Source: Pollenia angustigena
Lineage: Eukaryota > Arthropoda > Insecta > Diptera > Polleniidae
Length of the DNA: 64,000 nt
Direction of reading: 5' to 3'
Assembly: GCA_930367215.1 (NCBI GenBank)
Contig: OV884058.1
Coordinates: 108,213,802-108,277,801, forward strand
Each line of letters opens with the position of its first letter. The first letter of the stretch is position 1. Below the pieces are notes generated by a model, which saw only the letters and a list, made by a program, of their open reading frames with translations, was not told the DNA's origin and did no database searches. This document shows positions 21,520-31,854 of the stretch, piece after piece. The translations under genes and the position numbers were made by a program.

Positions 21520-22330
21520 CAAGTCCAGTTTACCAACGCAGCTCCAAATAAAAAAAAAAGTACATAGGGTAATAGAAAATCGAAAAATAAGAAGAAAAAA
21601 TAAAATGGCAAAATTCTCGGAAACGCATAGTTTCCGAGTTATGGACCTCTGAAGTTTTCATATAAACTTGCGATTTCCCTCTACATTTCTGAACGTATAT
21701 GGCCAATATTGGTATTATTTGAAAGTATTTGAACAGATCTTTCTGAAAATGCAAAATTTATTAAAAACTTTTTAACTCTTTAGCTCCTAATACAGTTTTT
21801 ACAAAATTTATATCAAAATGTTACGGAAGTGCACTAGGTAATAAAAATGTAATTAAATAAACCCCAGCTTCTCTAAATAAAGCTTCTCTGCATAGCCGGC
21901 CTTTGGCCGGGCACAAGGATTTTCTCCTCTATGGTATGACAAATACCGGCTTCGCTAACTAAAACTTCTCTGCATAGCCGGCCTTCGGCCGGGCGCAGGG
22001 ATTTTCTCCTCTATGGTATAACAAACACCGGCTTCGCTAAATAAAAGCTTCTCCGCATAGCCGGCTCCTTAATGGATAAAAATTTTTAAATAAATGTTTA
22101 TATCTAAAAAAATGTATTCAAAAGCTTTTAAATGATACCAATATTGGCTATATACGTTCAAAAATGTAGTGGGAAATCGCAGATTTATATGAAAACTTCA
22201 AAGGTCCATAACTCTGAAACTATGCGTTTCCGATAATTTTGTCATTTTATTTTTTCTTCTTATTTTTCAATTTTCTATAACCCTATGTACTTTTTTTTTT
22301 ATTTGGAGCTGCGTTGGTAAACTGGACTTA
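21520..22330. mobile_element. Fold-back element, cagctccaaataaaa family, copy 2 with internal insertion
   Basis: Arms aagtccagtttaccaacgca and, inverted, tgcgttggtaaactggactt carry the same cagctccaaataaaaa arm sequence as 19768-20021. Here the arms are separated by an LTR-like/tandem block at 21822-22075. Confidence 0.65.
21822..22075 (-). repeat. LTR-like block with 82-83 bp tandem repeats
   Basis: After TGTTACGGAAGTG the unit beginning cttctctgcatagccggcc recurs at 21883, 21965 and (cut) 22048. The unit contains a ccggccttcggccgg hairpin. It is an inverted relative of 20390-20632, where agccgaaggctatgcagtg is the matching word. Confidence 0.6.
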
Positions 22331-22913
22331 AGCCTTTTCTTCTTATTTTTTAATTTTATATCATCCTATATACTATGTATAGAACTTTTAATAGAAGTTA
22401 TGTAAATAGTTTGATTTAAATTTTAATTAAAAATTTGTTGGTGACATTTTTATAAAATGTAGAAAGAGTTTCGAATATAATGGCCTGTTCGTTAATAACG
22501 AAGACTTCGTTCGATTAACTAACATGTAAAACAAAACAATTATTTGTATGTAATTAGCTTTTATCAAAGTTATTTTTGGGATTTATAATAAATAAGATTC
22601 CCGTGTGACGTGCTAAATTCCCAATTTTTCATATTTGATAAATACACTGAAATTTATTGTTGAGGGAAAGATTGGTTTAAATTTAATTTTAGCGAATGAA
22701 TTCTTGATTCGTTATCGACGAACAGGCCCTAATTTATATATTATACTGATTTCATTTACTTATCAGTTAGGTAGTTTATTAACTCACAAATTTCAGAAAA
22801 AATTATATTTCTTGACTGAATTTTTCAAATTTGCCGTTATAATAAAATTTTTGCAATTTAACGGCATTTATTCGGTATCGGTTGCCAACCTGAATTTTTT
22901 GTATGCAATTAAT
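22331..22913. other. Spacer containing one fold-back
   Basis: Only the element at 22481-22729 is recognisable. The plus-strand frame at 22635-22949 overlaps two element ends and shows no family resemblance. Confidence 0.45.
22481..22729. mobile_element. TIR element related to fold-back family, TAA-flanked
   Basis: Ends ggcctgttcgttaataacga and, inverted, tcgttatcgacgaacaggcc match the arms of 11623-11761. TAA flanks both sides (22478-22480, 22730-22732). The interior is longer than in the small fold-backs. Confidence 0.65.
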
Positions 22914-23100
22914 CAGGGTGTTCTGGAAATCAAAAACGCAAACGCATGAATTTTAAACGTAGTTTTTAATAAGATTTCTATAATAAAAGAATTTATTTTA
23001 CAAATATTTCTCTATTAAACAGAATTTTATAACAAAAATTATAAAAATTTGATTAAACAGCTTTCAAATTCGTGCGTTTTCGATTTTCAGAACACCCCTG
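22914..23100. mobile_element. MITE, CAGGG(G)TGTTCTG ends
   Basis: CAGGGTGTTCTGGAAATCAA and, reversed, CAGGGGTGTTCTGAAAATCG begin inverted repeats of about 40 bp (going on through aaacgca). AAT lies on both sides. The ends resemble those of the MITE at 60816. Confidence 0.7.
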
Positions 23101-23207
23101 AATATTTTGTACTTAAATCCATGACACATTGATTATACTTTGGCTTAACTCTAAACCATTCTTAAATATTTATTCAATGTTAAAACTGATTTATTTTTTA
23201 TAAAAAT

Positions 23208-23955
23208 CAAGGTTGTCAACCGATACCAATACCGTCTTAACACCGTAAAAATTTAATACCGGTATTCATACCGATAGCGAAATGATTATTTTGCGTAAAA
23301 TACCAATATACGTATATCGGTTCCCTTAAAACCGGTATAACTTTTTCAGTATTAAAAAAAAACATAAATTTTTCAAAGAGTAGAAAAAAATGTAAAGTTG
23401 TGAAACACTTGTGCTAATTTGGTTTAAACGCCAAATAACAAGTATACAAATTTTTAATAAATTTGTTAACAAAGCAATTTACTTGAATTTAAAAGAAATT
23501 ACATTAAATATTTTTGACAAGAGTTTTCTTTATATTAAATGAATTATCTTTTTTATTATAAATACATGTTTTTTTCTTTTTTTATCAAGCTTTGCTTTTG
23601 GTTTGGTAACCGGCGTAGCGATACCGATATAACTTAAATACCGAAATAACATTATTATTCATTATCATTATTTTTAAACATACATATAACTGAATCATAT
23701 ATGAATCCTTTTTTAATCACTCAAGTGATAAATCAGTTTTTAATCATCAAAACTGATCTGAAAAGAATCATTTGGGTGATTTTTACAAAAAATAATCAGC
23801 TAAATGCTAGCTGGGGTACTATTTTCTCACAACGAGAGTATAATTTATGATTGAAAAATGAGCTCATATACGGGTATTTCGCCCTTGAAGCTGATTCCTA
23901 AATGATTAGATTATGATAAAAAATGCTAGCTGGGTAGTTTCGGTTGCCATCCTTG
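23208..23955. mobile_element. Possible old hAT element
   Basis: Ends CAAGGTTGTCAACCGA and, reversed, CAAGGATGGCAACCGA agree at 14 of 16 bases. Flanks ATAAAAAT and ACCAAAAT agree at 6 of 8, so a decayed 8-bp duplication is possible. The left half is rich in accgatac/ggtat words, and tgctagctggg occurs twice (about 23803, 23922). Confidence 0.45.
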
Positions 23956-24032
23956 ACCAAAATCAATTTTACGAATATAGATTTTTTTATGTAAAAATAG
24001 TTTTTGTTTTGTATGAAAATCGATTTTTCGTA

Positions 24033-24041
24033 CTATATATG

Positions 24042-24093
<52 letters not shown>

Positions 24094-24102
24094 TATATAT
24101 AA

Positions 24103-24191
<89 letters not shown>

Positions 24192-24193
24192 TA
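24033..24193. repeat. (TA)n microsatellite
   Basis: Almost pure alternating ta with a few aa and tg interruptions. It abuts the 3' end of the minus-strand LINE, and the two LINE copies at 50.2 and 54.3 kb also end in a TA-rich run, so it probably grew from the LINE tail. Confidence 0.9.
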
Positions 24194-24522
24194 TTTCCTT
24201 TTATTTATATAAATGAATTGATATTGTACATATCGCTTAATTATATAAAAGTTCATTTTGAACATAGGGCGTCCGTAAATTCTCTCCATTTGGAACGATC
24301 ATTGGCTAGAGCTTTGACTTGGTTCCACGACATGTTGCAGCTTTCGACTTCTCTTCTTAACATCCTGACCCAAGTGTTTCGCGGGCGACCGGGCAGACGG
24401 TAACCTTGCGGATTCCAATCGAGTGCATTTTTGCAGATTTTATTACCTGGCCTCCGTAGAATATGGCCAATCCAAGACCACTTTCGACGTTTGATTTCTA
24501 CCTCAATCGGTACGCATTTGGC

Positions 24523-26052
24523 TAGGCTTGCCAGACGTAATATTTTCAGCAGTACACGTACTTTTTTTTCATCAATGTAGTGCTTTCTGCACAACACCTA
24601 AAAAAGTACGCTAAAGTACTTTTTTTTAGCCTTTTGTACTTCTTTTTGTACTTTTTTTCTGTGCTTAACGTTTTTAGTAATTTTTTTTTTAGTGTAGAAA
24701 AAAGTTCTTTGAAACACCCATTAAAAATATCTACAATGCCGATTGAGGGTACAAGTACATTGAAGGCTTTGGCTTTGAATTTAGATTGTTTCCTAACAAT
24801 ATATAAGTAGAAAATCAGAGCTACTGCTAGCGTTTTTGCTATACTTATTAAACGTTTGGTTACAAGCAAAATTTAAAGCCAAAGCCTTCGATATACTTCC
24901 ACTCTGAATCAAAACAAAACGAATGTCAAACATTTTACCAGAGCGATTTATGTCTTTATTGACTTATAATACAATGTACTACTTTTAGAAATGGAAACAG
25001 AGGAAACTATTTCTGATTACATTACTATACACTTAGGGTTACTAAAATTAATAAACAATAAAATCCTTTCTTTCAAAAAATTTGTGGCCAAAAGAAAGAA
25101 GTTATGAGATAGTAATGAGATATGAAAATAATTAAACATTTTCATTGCTTACAAAAAAATTTGTGGTCAAAAGAATTGAAGGTCAAAAAGCCGATTATTT
25201 TACTGTATTTAAAAAATTAAAATTTTTGCTCGTAGCCGATTTAATATTTCATCAATCTGAGCGCCATTAAGCTTTAATTAAGGCTTGATAAATTATCTAA
25301 ACAGCACTTTTTACAAAAGAACTTGTTTGATAGTAATTTGGTCTTTTATTGTTAACTTTCTTGATAACCAATTACATTTTCAATGTAGTCGTATGTAGAT
25401 ATTTGTCGGCCACTGTATTAAAAAATATTTAAATTAGTTTTATTTAAAAAAAACATAAAAGAATTGAATTTGAAAAGACCTGATAAATTTTAAGTTATTA
25501 CTTATTCTTATTTACGATCTCATCAAGGCGTAAGCAACAGCTGATTACTAACCTTGTGTCAAAATGGTATACCGTCCTGTTGGTTCTTGGGAATCTTAAC
25601 TAAATTCTTTAATTTTCAATTAAAATTGTGAAATTTAAAACTTTTTTAAGTTATAAAATTTCAAACAAACACAATTTAATATAAAAACAAAATCAAATAT
25701 TTCTTTGAATTTTTGACACAACGTTAAAATGTTTAACAGTGTTGTAAAACGTTTTTAAAATAAGACCACCTTGTATGAATTCGCCTTGGATCTCATTTTT
25801 GTGTTCATTGCTGAATAGATTGTTATTTTATGTTATTTAATGAATTTTCAAAACTTAAAAAAAAAATAATTTTTCTCTTAAAGGTAAATAATATTTACGA
25901 TCTCATTTTTATGTTCTTTATTGAATAAATTGTTATTTAATGAATTTTATAAACGGTTTTTATTAAAAAAATAAATGTACTTTTTGTTTCTTAAATGTAC
26001 TGCTTTTTTCATCAATGTACTTTTTTTGTTAATTCCATATCTGGCTACCCTA
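24523..26052. mobile_element. hAT insertion inside the LINE (1,530 bp)
   Basis: Ends TAGGCTTGCCAGACGT and, reversed, TAGGGTAGCCAGATAT. Perfect 8-bp duplication CATTTGGC (24515-24522, 26053-26060) lies within LINE coding sequence. Many copies of (a)gtactttttt near both ends look like subterminal repeats. An internal inverted pair (aaggctttggctttgaattt at 24760 and its inverse near 24875) is present. No transposase was found. Confidence 0.92.
25524..25788. mobile_element. hAT-type MITE CAAGGCG, copy 1 (265 bp), nested
   Basis: Ends CAAGGCG and CGCCTTG with a perfect 8-bp duplication GATCTCAT (25516-25523, 25789-25796). The body is an inverted version of 38410-38708 (ttgacacaacgttaaaatgt). It lies inside the 24523 hAT, which lies inside the LINE: three layers. 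Confidence 0.9.
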
Positions 26053-28735
26053 CATTTGGCTAAGTACAAAAGTTGTTCATTGGTCACCCAATGTGGCCAG
26101 AATATACGCACAATTTGTCTGAGGCAACGATTCACAAATGATTGCAACTTTCTGAGTGTGGTTTGCGTTGTGCTCCATGTAGTACAGCTGTATAGTAAGA
26201 CGGATTTTACACTGCAATTCAATATTCTAATTTTTGTGGGTAAAGAAATGTTGTTCGCTCGCCAGACTTTATTTAGCGAGTGGAATGCGACTCTGGCTTT
26301 GTTGATGAGGTCCGTTATGTCCATACCAGAACCGCCATCCTTCGAAATGCGACTACCCAGATAGCAGAAAGAGTCAACGTCCTTAATTACGGCTCCATGT
26401 AGTGGCAGAGGAGTTGAGTTGATGGTGCCAATCCGCATGAGTTTTGTTTTATTTACGCTTATCTTAAGACCAACTTTCCTTGCGTTCTTTTCAAGGCATA
26501 TGAGTTTTTGTTGTATATCACCAAATCGGTGGGCAAACAAGCATATATCATCCGCATAGTCTATATCGTTTAGACGTTCGCTTAAATTCCAGCGTATACC
26601 ATGAGGAGCATCGATGTTTGTTTGTTCCATCACCCCGTCTAGGAGGATAAGGAATAATGTGGGGGATAAAACGCAACCTTGTCTGCGGTGTGTTCGAATG
26701 AGCAGCTCTCTTTTCCATCGAATCTCACTTTCGATTAAGCCCCATTATAAAGCTCGCGGATTAGGTCAACAACCTTATCAGGTATACCTTGGCTCCTAAG
26801 GGCCGCCCATATGGCAGGTCTGTATACGGTGTCAAAAGCAAGTTCAAAATCGACAAAAAGCATATACAAATGGCTATTATACTCTCTAGACTGCTCGATT
26901 ATGATGCGGATGGTGTTAATGTGATCTGCACATGATCTTTCGGGCCTAAAACCGGCTTGCTCCCGGCGTAGTAGAGGTTCTATAATTGGCGTGATCCTTT
27001 GTAATAGGAGTAGAGCAAATACTTTGTTGATGACATTAAGTAAAGTTATTCCGCGCCAATTTTTGCAATAGCTGAGATCGCCTTTCTTGGGAATAGTTAC
27101 AATCACTTCAGCTTTCCAGCTCTCTTGTATTTGATTATTCAGCCATGCATATTGAAGAATAGGTGTAATTGCTTCGGCAACAGGTGCAGCCCCATATTTA
27201 AGTAGTTCAGCTTGCACAGCGTCGGGGCCAGCGGCTTTAGAATCTTTTAATTTCAGCAGTATTGATTTAATTTCGTGGTATGTTGGGGGCGATGTTGATA
27301 TATCTCTCCGCGGATTGCGGCGACGAGAAAGCCAGGGGCAATTATTGATATTAAAATCAGTGTCGTTTGGAGTAGGAGCAGAGCCGAAAAATTCCTGCCA
27401 ACGTTGTAATTTTTCTTCGTGTGATGTGATATCGATGTTATTTTTGTCCTTGAGCATTGTTGTGTTTTTTATGTTCCTGCCACTAAGATGTTTTATTGCC
27501 GTGTAAACACCGCGCATGTTGCCAATGTTTGTCGCTTGTTCTGCTTCTTCAGCGATACTATTATAGTGTCGCTCACGGTCAGCACGTACTAGAGATTTTA
27601 CGGTTTTTGCTGATTCCCGATAGTTTCTTTTGGCCACAATTTTAGCATCCGTTGTTTTTGTTCTATTTACGATATTGTTAAGGCGCTTGCAGTTTGCGAT
27701 TTCAGCCCAAGACTCTTCGCTAATCCATGGTTTATGATTTTTCCTCCTAACTCCAAGAACCGCCTTAGCAGCCTGACAACAGCTGTCTGTAATCGTAGAC
27801 CACGAGTGCCTCTCACTACTTCGGGAACGGAGTGAGCCACTGACGGCAGAACAGTATCTTGCGGCCACTTCTGGGTTACGAAGACGGGAAGTATTATATT
27901 TAATCGGACCCTTTTGCAGATTTACTGATGCTGGGCGTAGTTTGATAGTGCCTACCAATAGTTTATGGTCGCTGGCAATATCTGCACCGCGCATGGTTCT
28001 CACATCCAATAAGCACCCTAGGAACAGTTTGCTGACCACTATATGGTCAATTTGGTTGAGCGTAAAGCCATCAGGGGATTCCCATGTATATTTATGGATA
28101 TTTTTGTGGATGAACTTTGTACCGCCTATAAATAAACGATGTCTAGCGTACAAGTCCACTAATCTTTCACCATTATCGTTTCTGATATCGCCCAGTCCTT
28201 GAGATCCCATAACAGACTGGAGATTCTTGTTGCCACAGTCTACCTTAGCATTAAAGTCTCCGAGCAAGATTTTGATGTCACCACTCGGGATCGCTTGAAT
28301 AACAGCTTCAAGTTGACTATAAAATACATCTTTAGCATCATCATCGCCTACCTCCGTTGGCGCGTAACACTGTATCACAGAGATTTTGCGAAACTTTGAG
28401 TGGAAACGTGCAGAGATGATACGGTCACATACTGATGTATAGTGTATGAGTGCTTTGTTTGCCATTGTGGAGAGTATTAGGCCAACACCGTTTATACGTT
28501 TCTCACTGTTGCCAGAAAATATGAAGGTATTGCCATTTTGTGTGTGCGTGGAACCGCTGTTCAACCATCTTACTTCACTTAGTCCGAGAATATCGATATT
28601 ATAGTTGTTCATTTCTCTGCAAACTTGTTTAAGCCTTGATGGATCAGTAAGAGTTTGAACGTTCCATGTTCCAATCTTTATCCGTTGTTTAAAGCCAAAT
28701 TTCGTCATCGTGTTGGGGGATCGTGTTGAATTCAA

Positions 28736-29090
28736 TGTAGACGTTTCAGTAATAAAATATTTTTTTCCGGGAGAGGGTTATTAACCCGCAGCCCAACCTG
28801 CTCGAAGGCGAGGGACCTTGAATTGGCATTGGTTATTGAATGGCGCCAATATTTCGCCCTGACCATTGGAGCCTCTACGGCACTCAGAACTTAAAGTCAC
28901 ACGTTGCCAGGCGTGTCCATCTGAGACCCTCTTCTCCAATCCGCTGAGTTGTCCGCCCTTGCTTATTTGATTCGCAGCTGCCCCACCTACTACATGGTGG
29001 GGTTCACCGCTATCCGCAACCTGCGGAGGCGTCCCATAGCACCTCAGCTATGCCTCCCGAAAAGGTTCTTTAATATTTATATCTGCGTGG
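28736..29090 (-). other. LINE 5' UTR
   Basis: GC-rich compared with its surroundings. On the minus strand it includes caggttgggctgcgggttaa and ctcccgg just before the ORF. It marks the LINE as complete or nearly so at its 5' end. The boundary with the host sequence (about 29090) is estimated from the drop in GC. Confidence 0.6.
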
Positions 29091-29262
29091 GAAGAAATCC
29101 CGACGAAGAAGAAATATAAAAAAACCCGGGGGGTTGTTTGAAAATCAATATTTTTTTTATGAAAATAATTTTTCGTGTAAAAATAAGCGTTTTTTTGCAT
29201 GATTTCTTGTTATACAAAAGGAGTTTTAAAACTTTACATTCTTCGTTTTGTTGCAGTTGACC

Positions 29263-30638
29263 ATGTCTTTGAAACCTGAAGACATATTTTTTCGTACTTC
29301 AGCTTCCAATGATGAAATTGATGCCAGTTATATAGACAATGATGATTTACCACCACGCACCATTCTTGTGTGTTTCTTATGTTTTCGTCAATACGATTTA
29401 GAAGAAGATTTGCGAGGTCATTTGATTGAATACCATAAATATAAACTTATTAATGAGCCTGCCAATGAAAATTGTAAAAATGAAGAAAAAGAGCCAACGG
29501 ACGAAACTTTAGCGACTGAAAAACAATCCACAGAAACAGAACAACAGTTTGTTAAACCTGTTGCAGATGTCGAAATTAAACCAGTGCCATTTAAAGATTT
29601 TCGTTTGATTCTTAGAAGTAACATGATTCTTAAATGCAATAAATATTCCAGTTGCATTTACAAATTTGAAACAGAAGAAAAACTAAAACAACACATGGAT
29701 TGCCATGCTAAAAATAAAATATCATTTCAATGTCCTTTATGTTCTGCGAAACTAAACAATTGGAGGCGTTGTTCAGCCCATTTATGGAAAATGCATCAGT
29801 TAGATGTGGATTTATTGAAATGTCCAATCTGTGATTTTAAATCTCATGCCTCTGGTAGTTTAATATTAAAACAGACGCCAGCATTGATAATTTAAAAACT
29901 TTATTTACAGCTTTAGTCTGGCGCCACATGAGGGTTCACAAAAAATGGCGTCCAAGAGTCATGCGTTCTTTGAAGGCAGTTAAAAAAAGACGCTTAGAAT
30001 CTTTAAGAAAACAGCAGGAACAGGAAACTTCTCCCCCAACACCCAAGACTCCTCCGCCCAAAAAAAATAAATACTATTCTGAAAAGACATGTGAAATATG
30101 CGAACGCAAATTCGTAAATGGCAAAACTTTATCGAAACACATTAAGACAGTGCATAATAAGATTAAACCGTTTAACTGCAATGTTTGTGGCAAGAAAACT
30201 GCTCGGAAAGCAAGTTTAATAGTAAGTTCTTCCTGCTCTTATTTTAAACTATTTATCACAATAAAAAACATTTCTCATTTACAGATTCATATGCGCCAAC
30301 ATACTGGCGAGAAACCTTTATGCTGTAAATCATGTAAATTTTCCACACGTGATCCCAGTGTCTTGCACAAACATCAAATGACACATGACCGTGTTTTCAA
30401 ATTAAAATGTTCTTTGTGTGACTACTCGTGTATACAGTCGAATGCCCTTAAACGTCATATACGTTTAAATCATATTGAATATTATAAAGAAATTTCCTGT
30501 GATTTGTGTACTTTTGTCACTATCAATATTAACAAGTTAAAAGCTCACAAAGATGATCATCGTAAGGGCTTAATAGTCAACAATGAAGATTCCATGGCTG
30601 CCAGAAAGATGGTTAAAAGAAATGAGGTAAGTGGTTGA
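29263..30638 (+). CDS. C2H2 zinc-finger protein, nine fingers
   Basis: Exons 29263-29854, 29911-30221 and 30285-30638, introns of 56 and 63 bp with GT-AG ends. Both junctions rebuild fingers of exact spacing (CPICDFKSHASALVWRHMRVH across intron 1; CNVCGKKTARKASLIIHMRQH across intron 2). A splice acceptor ttgcag at 29251-29256 precedes MSLKPEDIFF, so a 5' noncoding exon lies upstream. Fingers start with CFLC, CNKYSSC, CPLC, CPIC, CEIC, CNVC, CKSC, CSLC and CDLC. The first three are atypical or spaced apart; fingers 6 and 7 carry the TGEKP linker between them. A basic, lysine-rich stretch with a proline run lies between fingers 4 and 5. Read through to TGA at 30636-30638 it is 418 residues. However GAG|GTAAGT at 30624-30632 is an ideal donor, so another exon may exist. 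Probably a nuclear DNA-binding protein; target and orthologue not identified. Confidence 0.88.
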
Positions 30639-31854
30639 GATATATACTTATAAAATTTTTAAAAGAGAGGAAATGAGATAGACCAATGTAATAAATTGAT
30701 TAGAAGACAGTGAATGAAATAAATGAATGTAATAGTGGATTTTGTAAATATTTTATTTGAAATTAAAATTAGCAAACAATATACACACTTGTATCAAGGC
30801 GAATTCATCTTGGCATGCATAATAATGTTGTACTTACATACGTATTTATGTGTTTTTACACGATTATTGTTTTAATAAAAGTAACAAATTTAGAAATAGT
30901 AAAATATTTAAGTTTAAAAAACATTTTTCTAACAATGCTAGAGTTTGGCGGCACAGAGAAAAACTGCTATTTTTAAGCAGACTAAAACGAATCAGAAGAG
31001 TTTTTATATAGATACTCAAGCGTACTGAAATGCTAATCAACTAAGTTTTGCAGTAAATGCAGTAAATGATTCTTAGCTTACTTAATACAGAGTTTTAACT
31101 TTACGCAATGAACATTTGACAGGAGTTAACGGGCAATTTTAAAACTTTTTTTAATTTTTTTTAATTTTGTATTATACACAACAGTAGCTCGTTTCTGTAT
31201 TTCTCGCATCGTAAAATTTCTTACATGAAGTGTGAAACAAAAAATTCCATCGTTTCTCGATTTGTGTGCCCATTTAGACAGGGAAACATTTGGAAGGGAA
31301 ACATTTTGTTTGGTAGCAAATTACGGGTGGGGAAGAGAGAATGGTTTTTGTGTTCGGTACTCGGCGACACGCTGAAAAAACAAAAGAGAATTCCAGATGT
31401 TTTCCCTCCAAATGTTCGCTCGTCTAAACTCGGACTATGAGATAAAAGTGTTTATGTATTTGAATGCGAAAACAGACACAACAAATTCTGTTTATACTGG
31501 AATATTTCCATTAATTAAGTGCAAGGCGAATTCATCCCAGGTAATTTTTGTGGTTAGTATTAAACAAATATTGGATATTATTATTTTATTTATTGATGAT
31601 CTAGCACAACAAGATAAATCTTATAAATGATAGTGCTAGTGAGAATAACAAACTAAAATAGGTATGATTAAAAATTATCAAACTAAAAAAGCATTATTAT
31701 TTAGTGAATTAAAATCAAACAAAAATTAAAGCTAAGTAGTATAATATACAATTACAAAAAAAGCGCAGAGAAAAAATGAATTAGTTAACATATTCAAATT
31801 TAAAACAAAACAATTTTAATTAGCATATTTAGTTAACATATTAAAGTTTAACAG
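30639..31854. other. Downstream region with element fragments
   Basis: caaggcgaattcatc occurs at 30797 and 31521 in the same orientation, matching an end of the CAAGGCG MITE family, without partner ends. An inverted pair ttagacagggaaacatttgg (about 31273) and ccaaatgttcgctcgtctaa (about 31415) suggests a fold-back. aataaa at about 30718 could be a poly(A) signal for the zinc-finger gene. No other coding evidence. Confidence 0.5.

Larger units (their letters stand above)
24253..28735 (-). pseudogene. LINE endonuclease-reverse transcriptase, interrupted
   Basis: A first long frame of 666 residues (28735-26735) has the AP-endonuclease domain: IGTWNVQTL, LGLSEVRW, CYAPTE, LLGDFNAKVD and ASDHKLL, all catalytic blocks present. 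The RT follows: IPKKGDLSYCKNWRGITLL, EQAGFRPERSCADHI and motif A FVDFELAFDTV. A frameshift or stop near 26735 interrupts just before the LSPTLFL block. The next frame (26633 down) has YADDICLFAH (motif C), GLKISVNKTK and FCYLGSRISKDGG. The C-terminal WSWIGHILRRPG piece (24470 region) lies beyond the hAT insertion, and the frame is continuous across the two target copies. The element copies RNA into DNA at a nick made by its endonuclease. This copy cannot make a full protein. Confidence 0.9.
24216..29090 (-). mobile_element. LINE (RTE-like, tentative), near full length but interrupted
   Basis: Runs minus strand from a GC-rich 5' UTR (28736-29090) through endonuclease and reverse transcriptase to a C-terminus ending near 24253 and a TA-rich tail. 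A 1.53-kb hAT (24523-26052) splits it. Clade assignment to RTE-like rests on the IGTWNVQTL start and the KRRKWSWIGHILRRPG C-terminal motif, from memory. Confidence 0.85.

Noticed and set aside
23913..24403. Long open frames through the TA repeat on both strands (IYIYIY)
   Set aside because: Alternating ta cannot form stops in those frames and the peptide is pure repeat; not a gene.
30797..31535. A long element bounded by the two caaggcgaattcatc words
   Set aside because: Both words point the same way, so they cannot be the two ends of one inverted-repeat element; treated as separate fragments.
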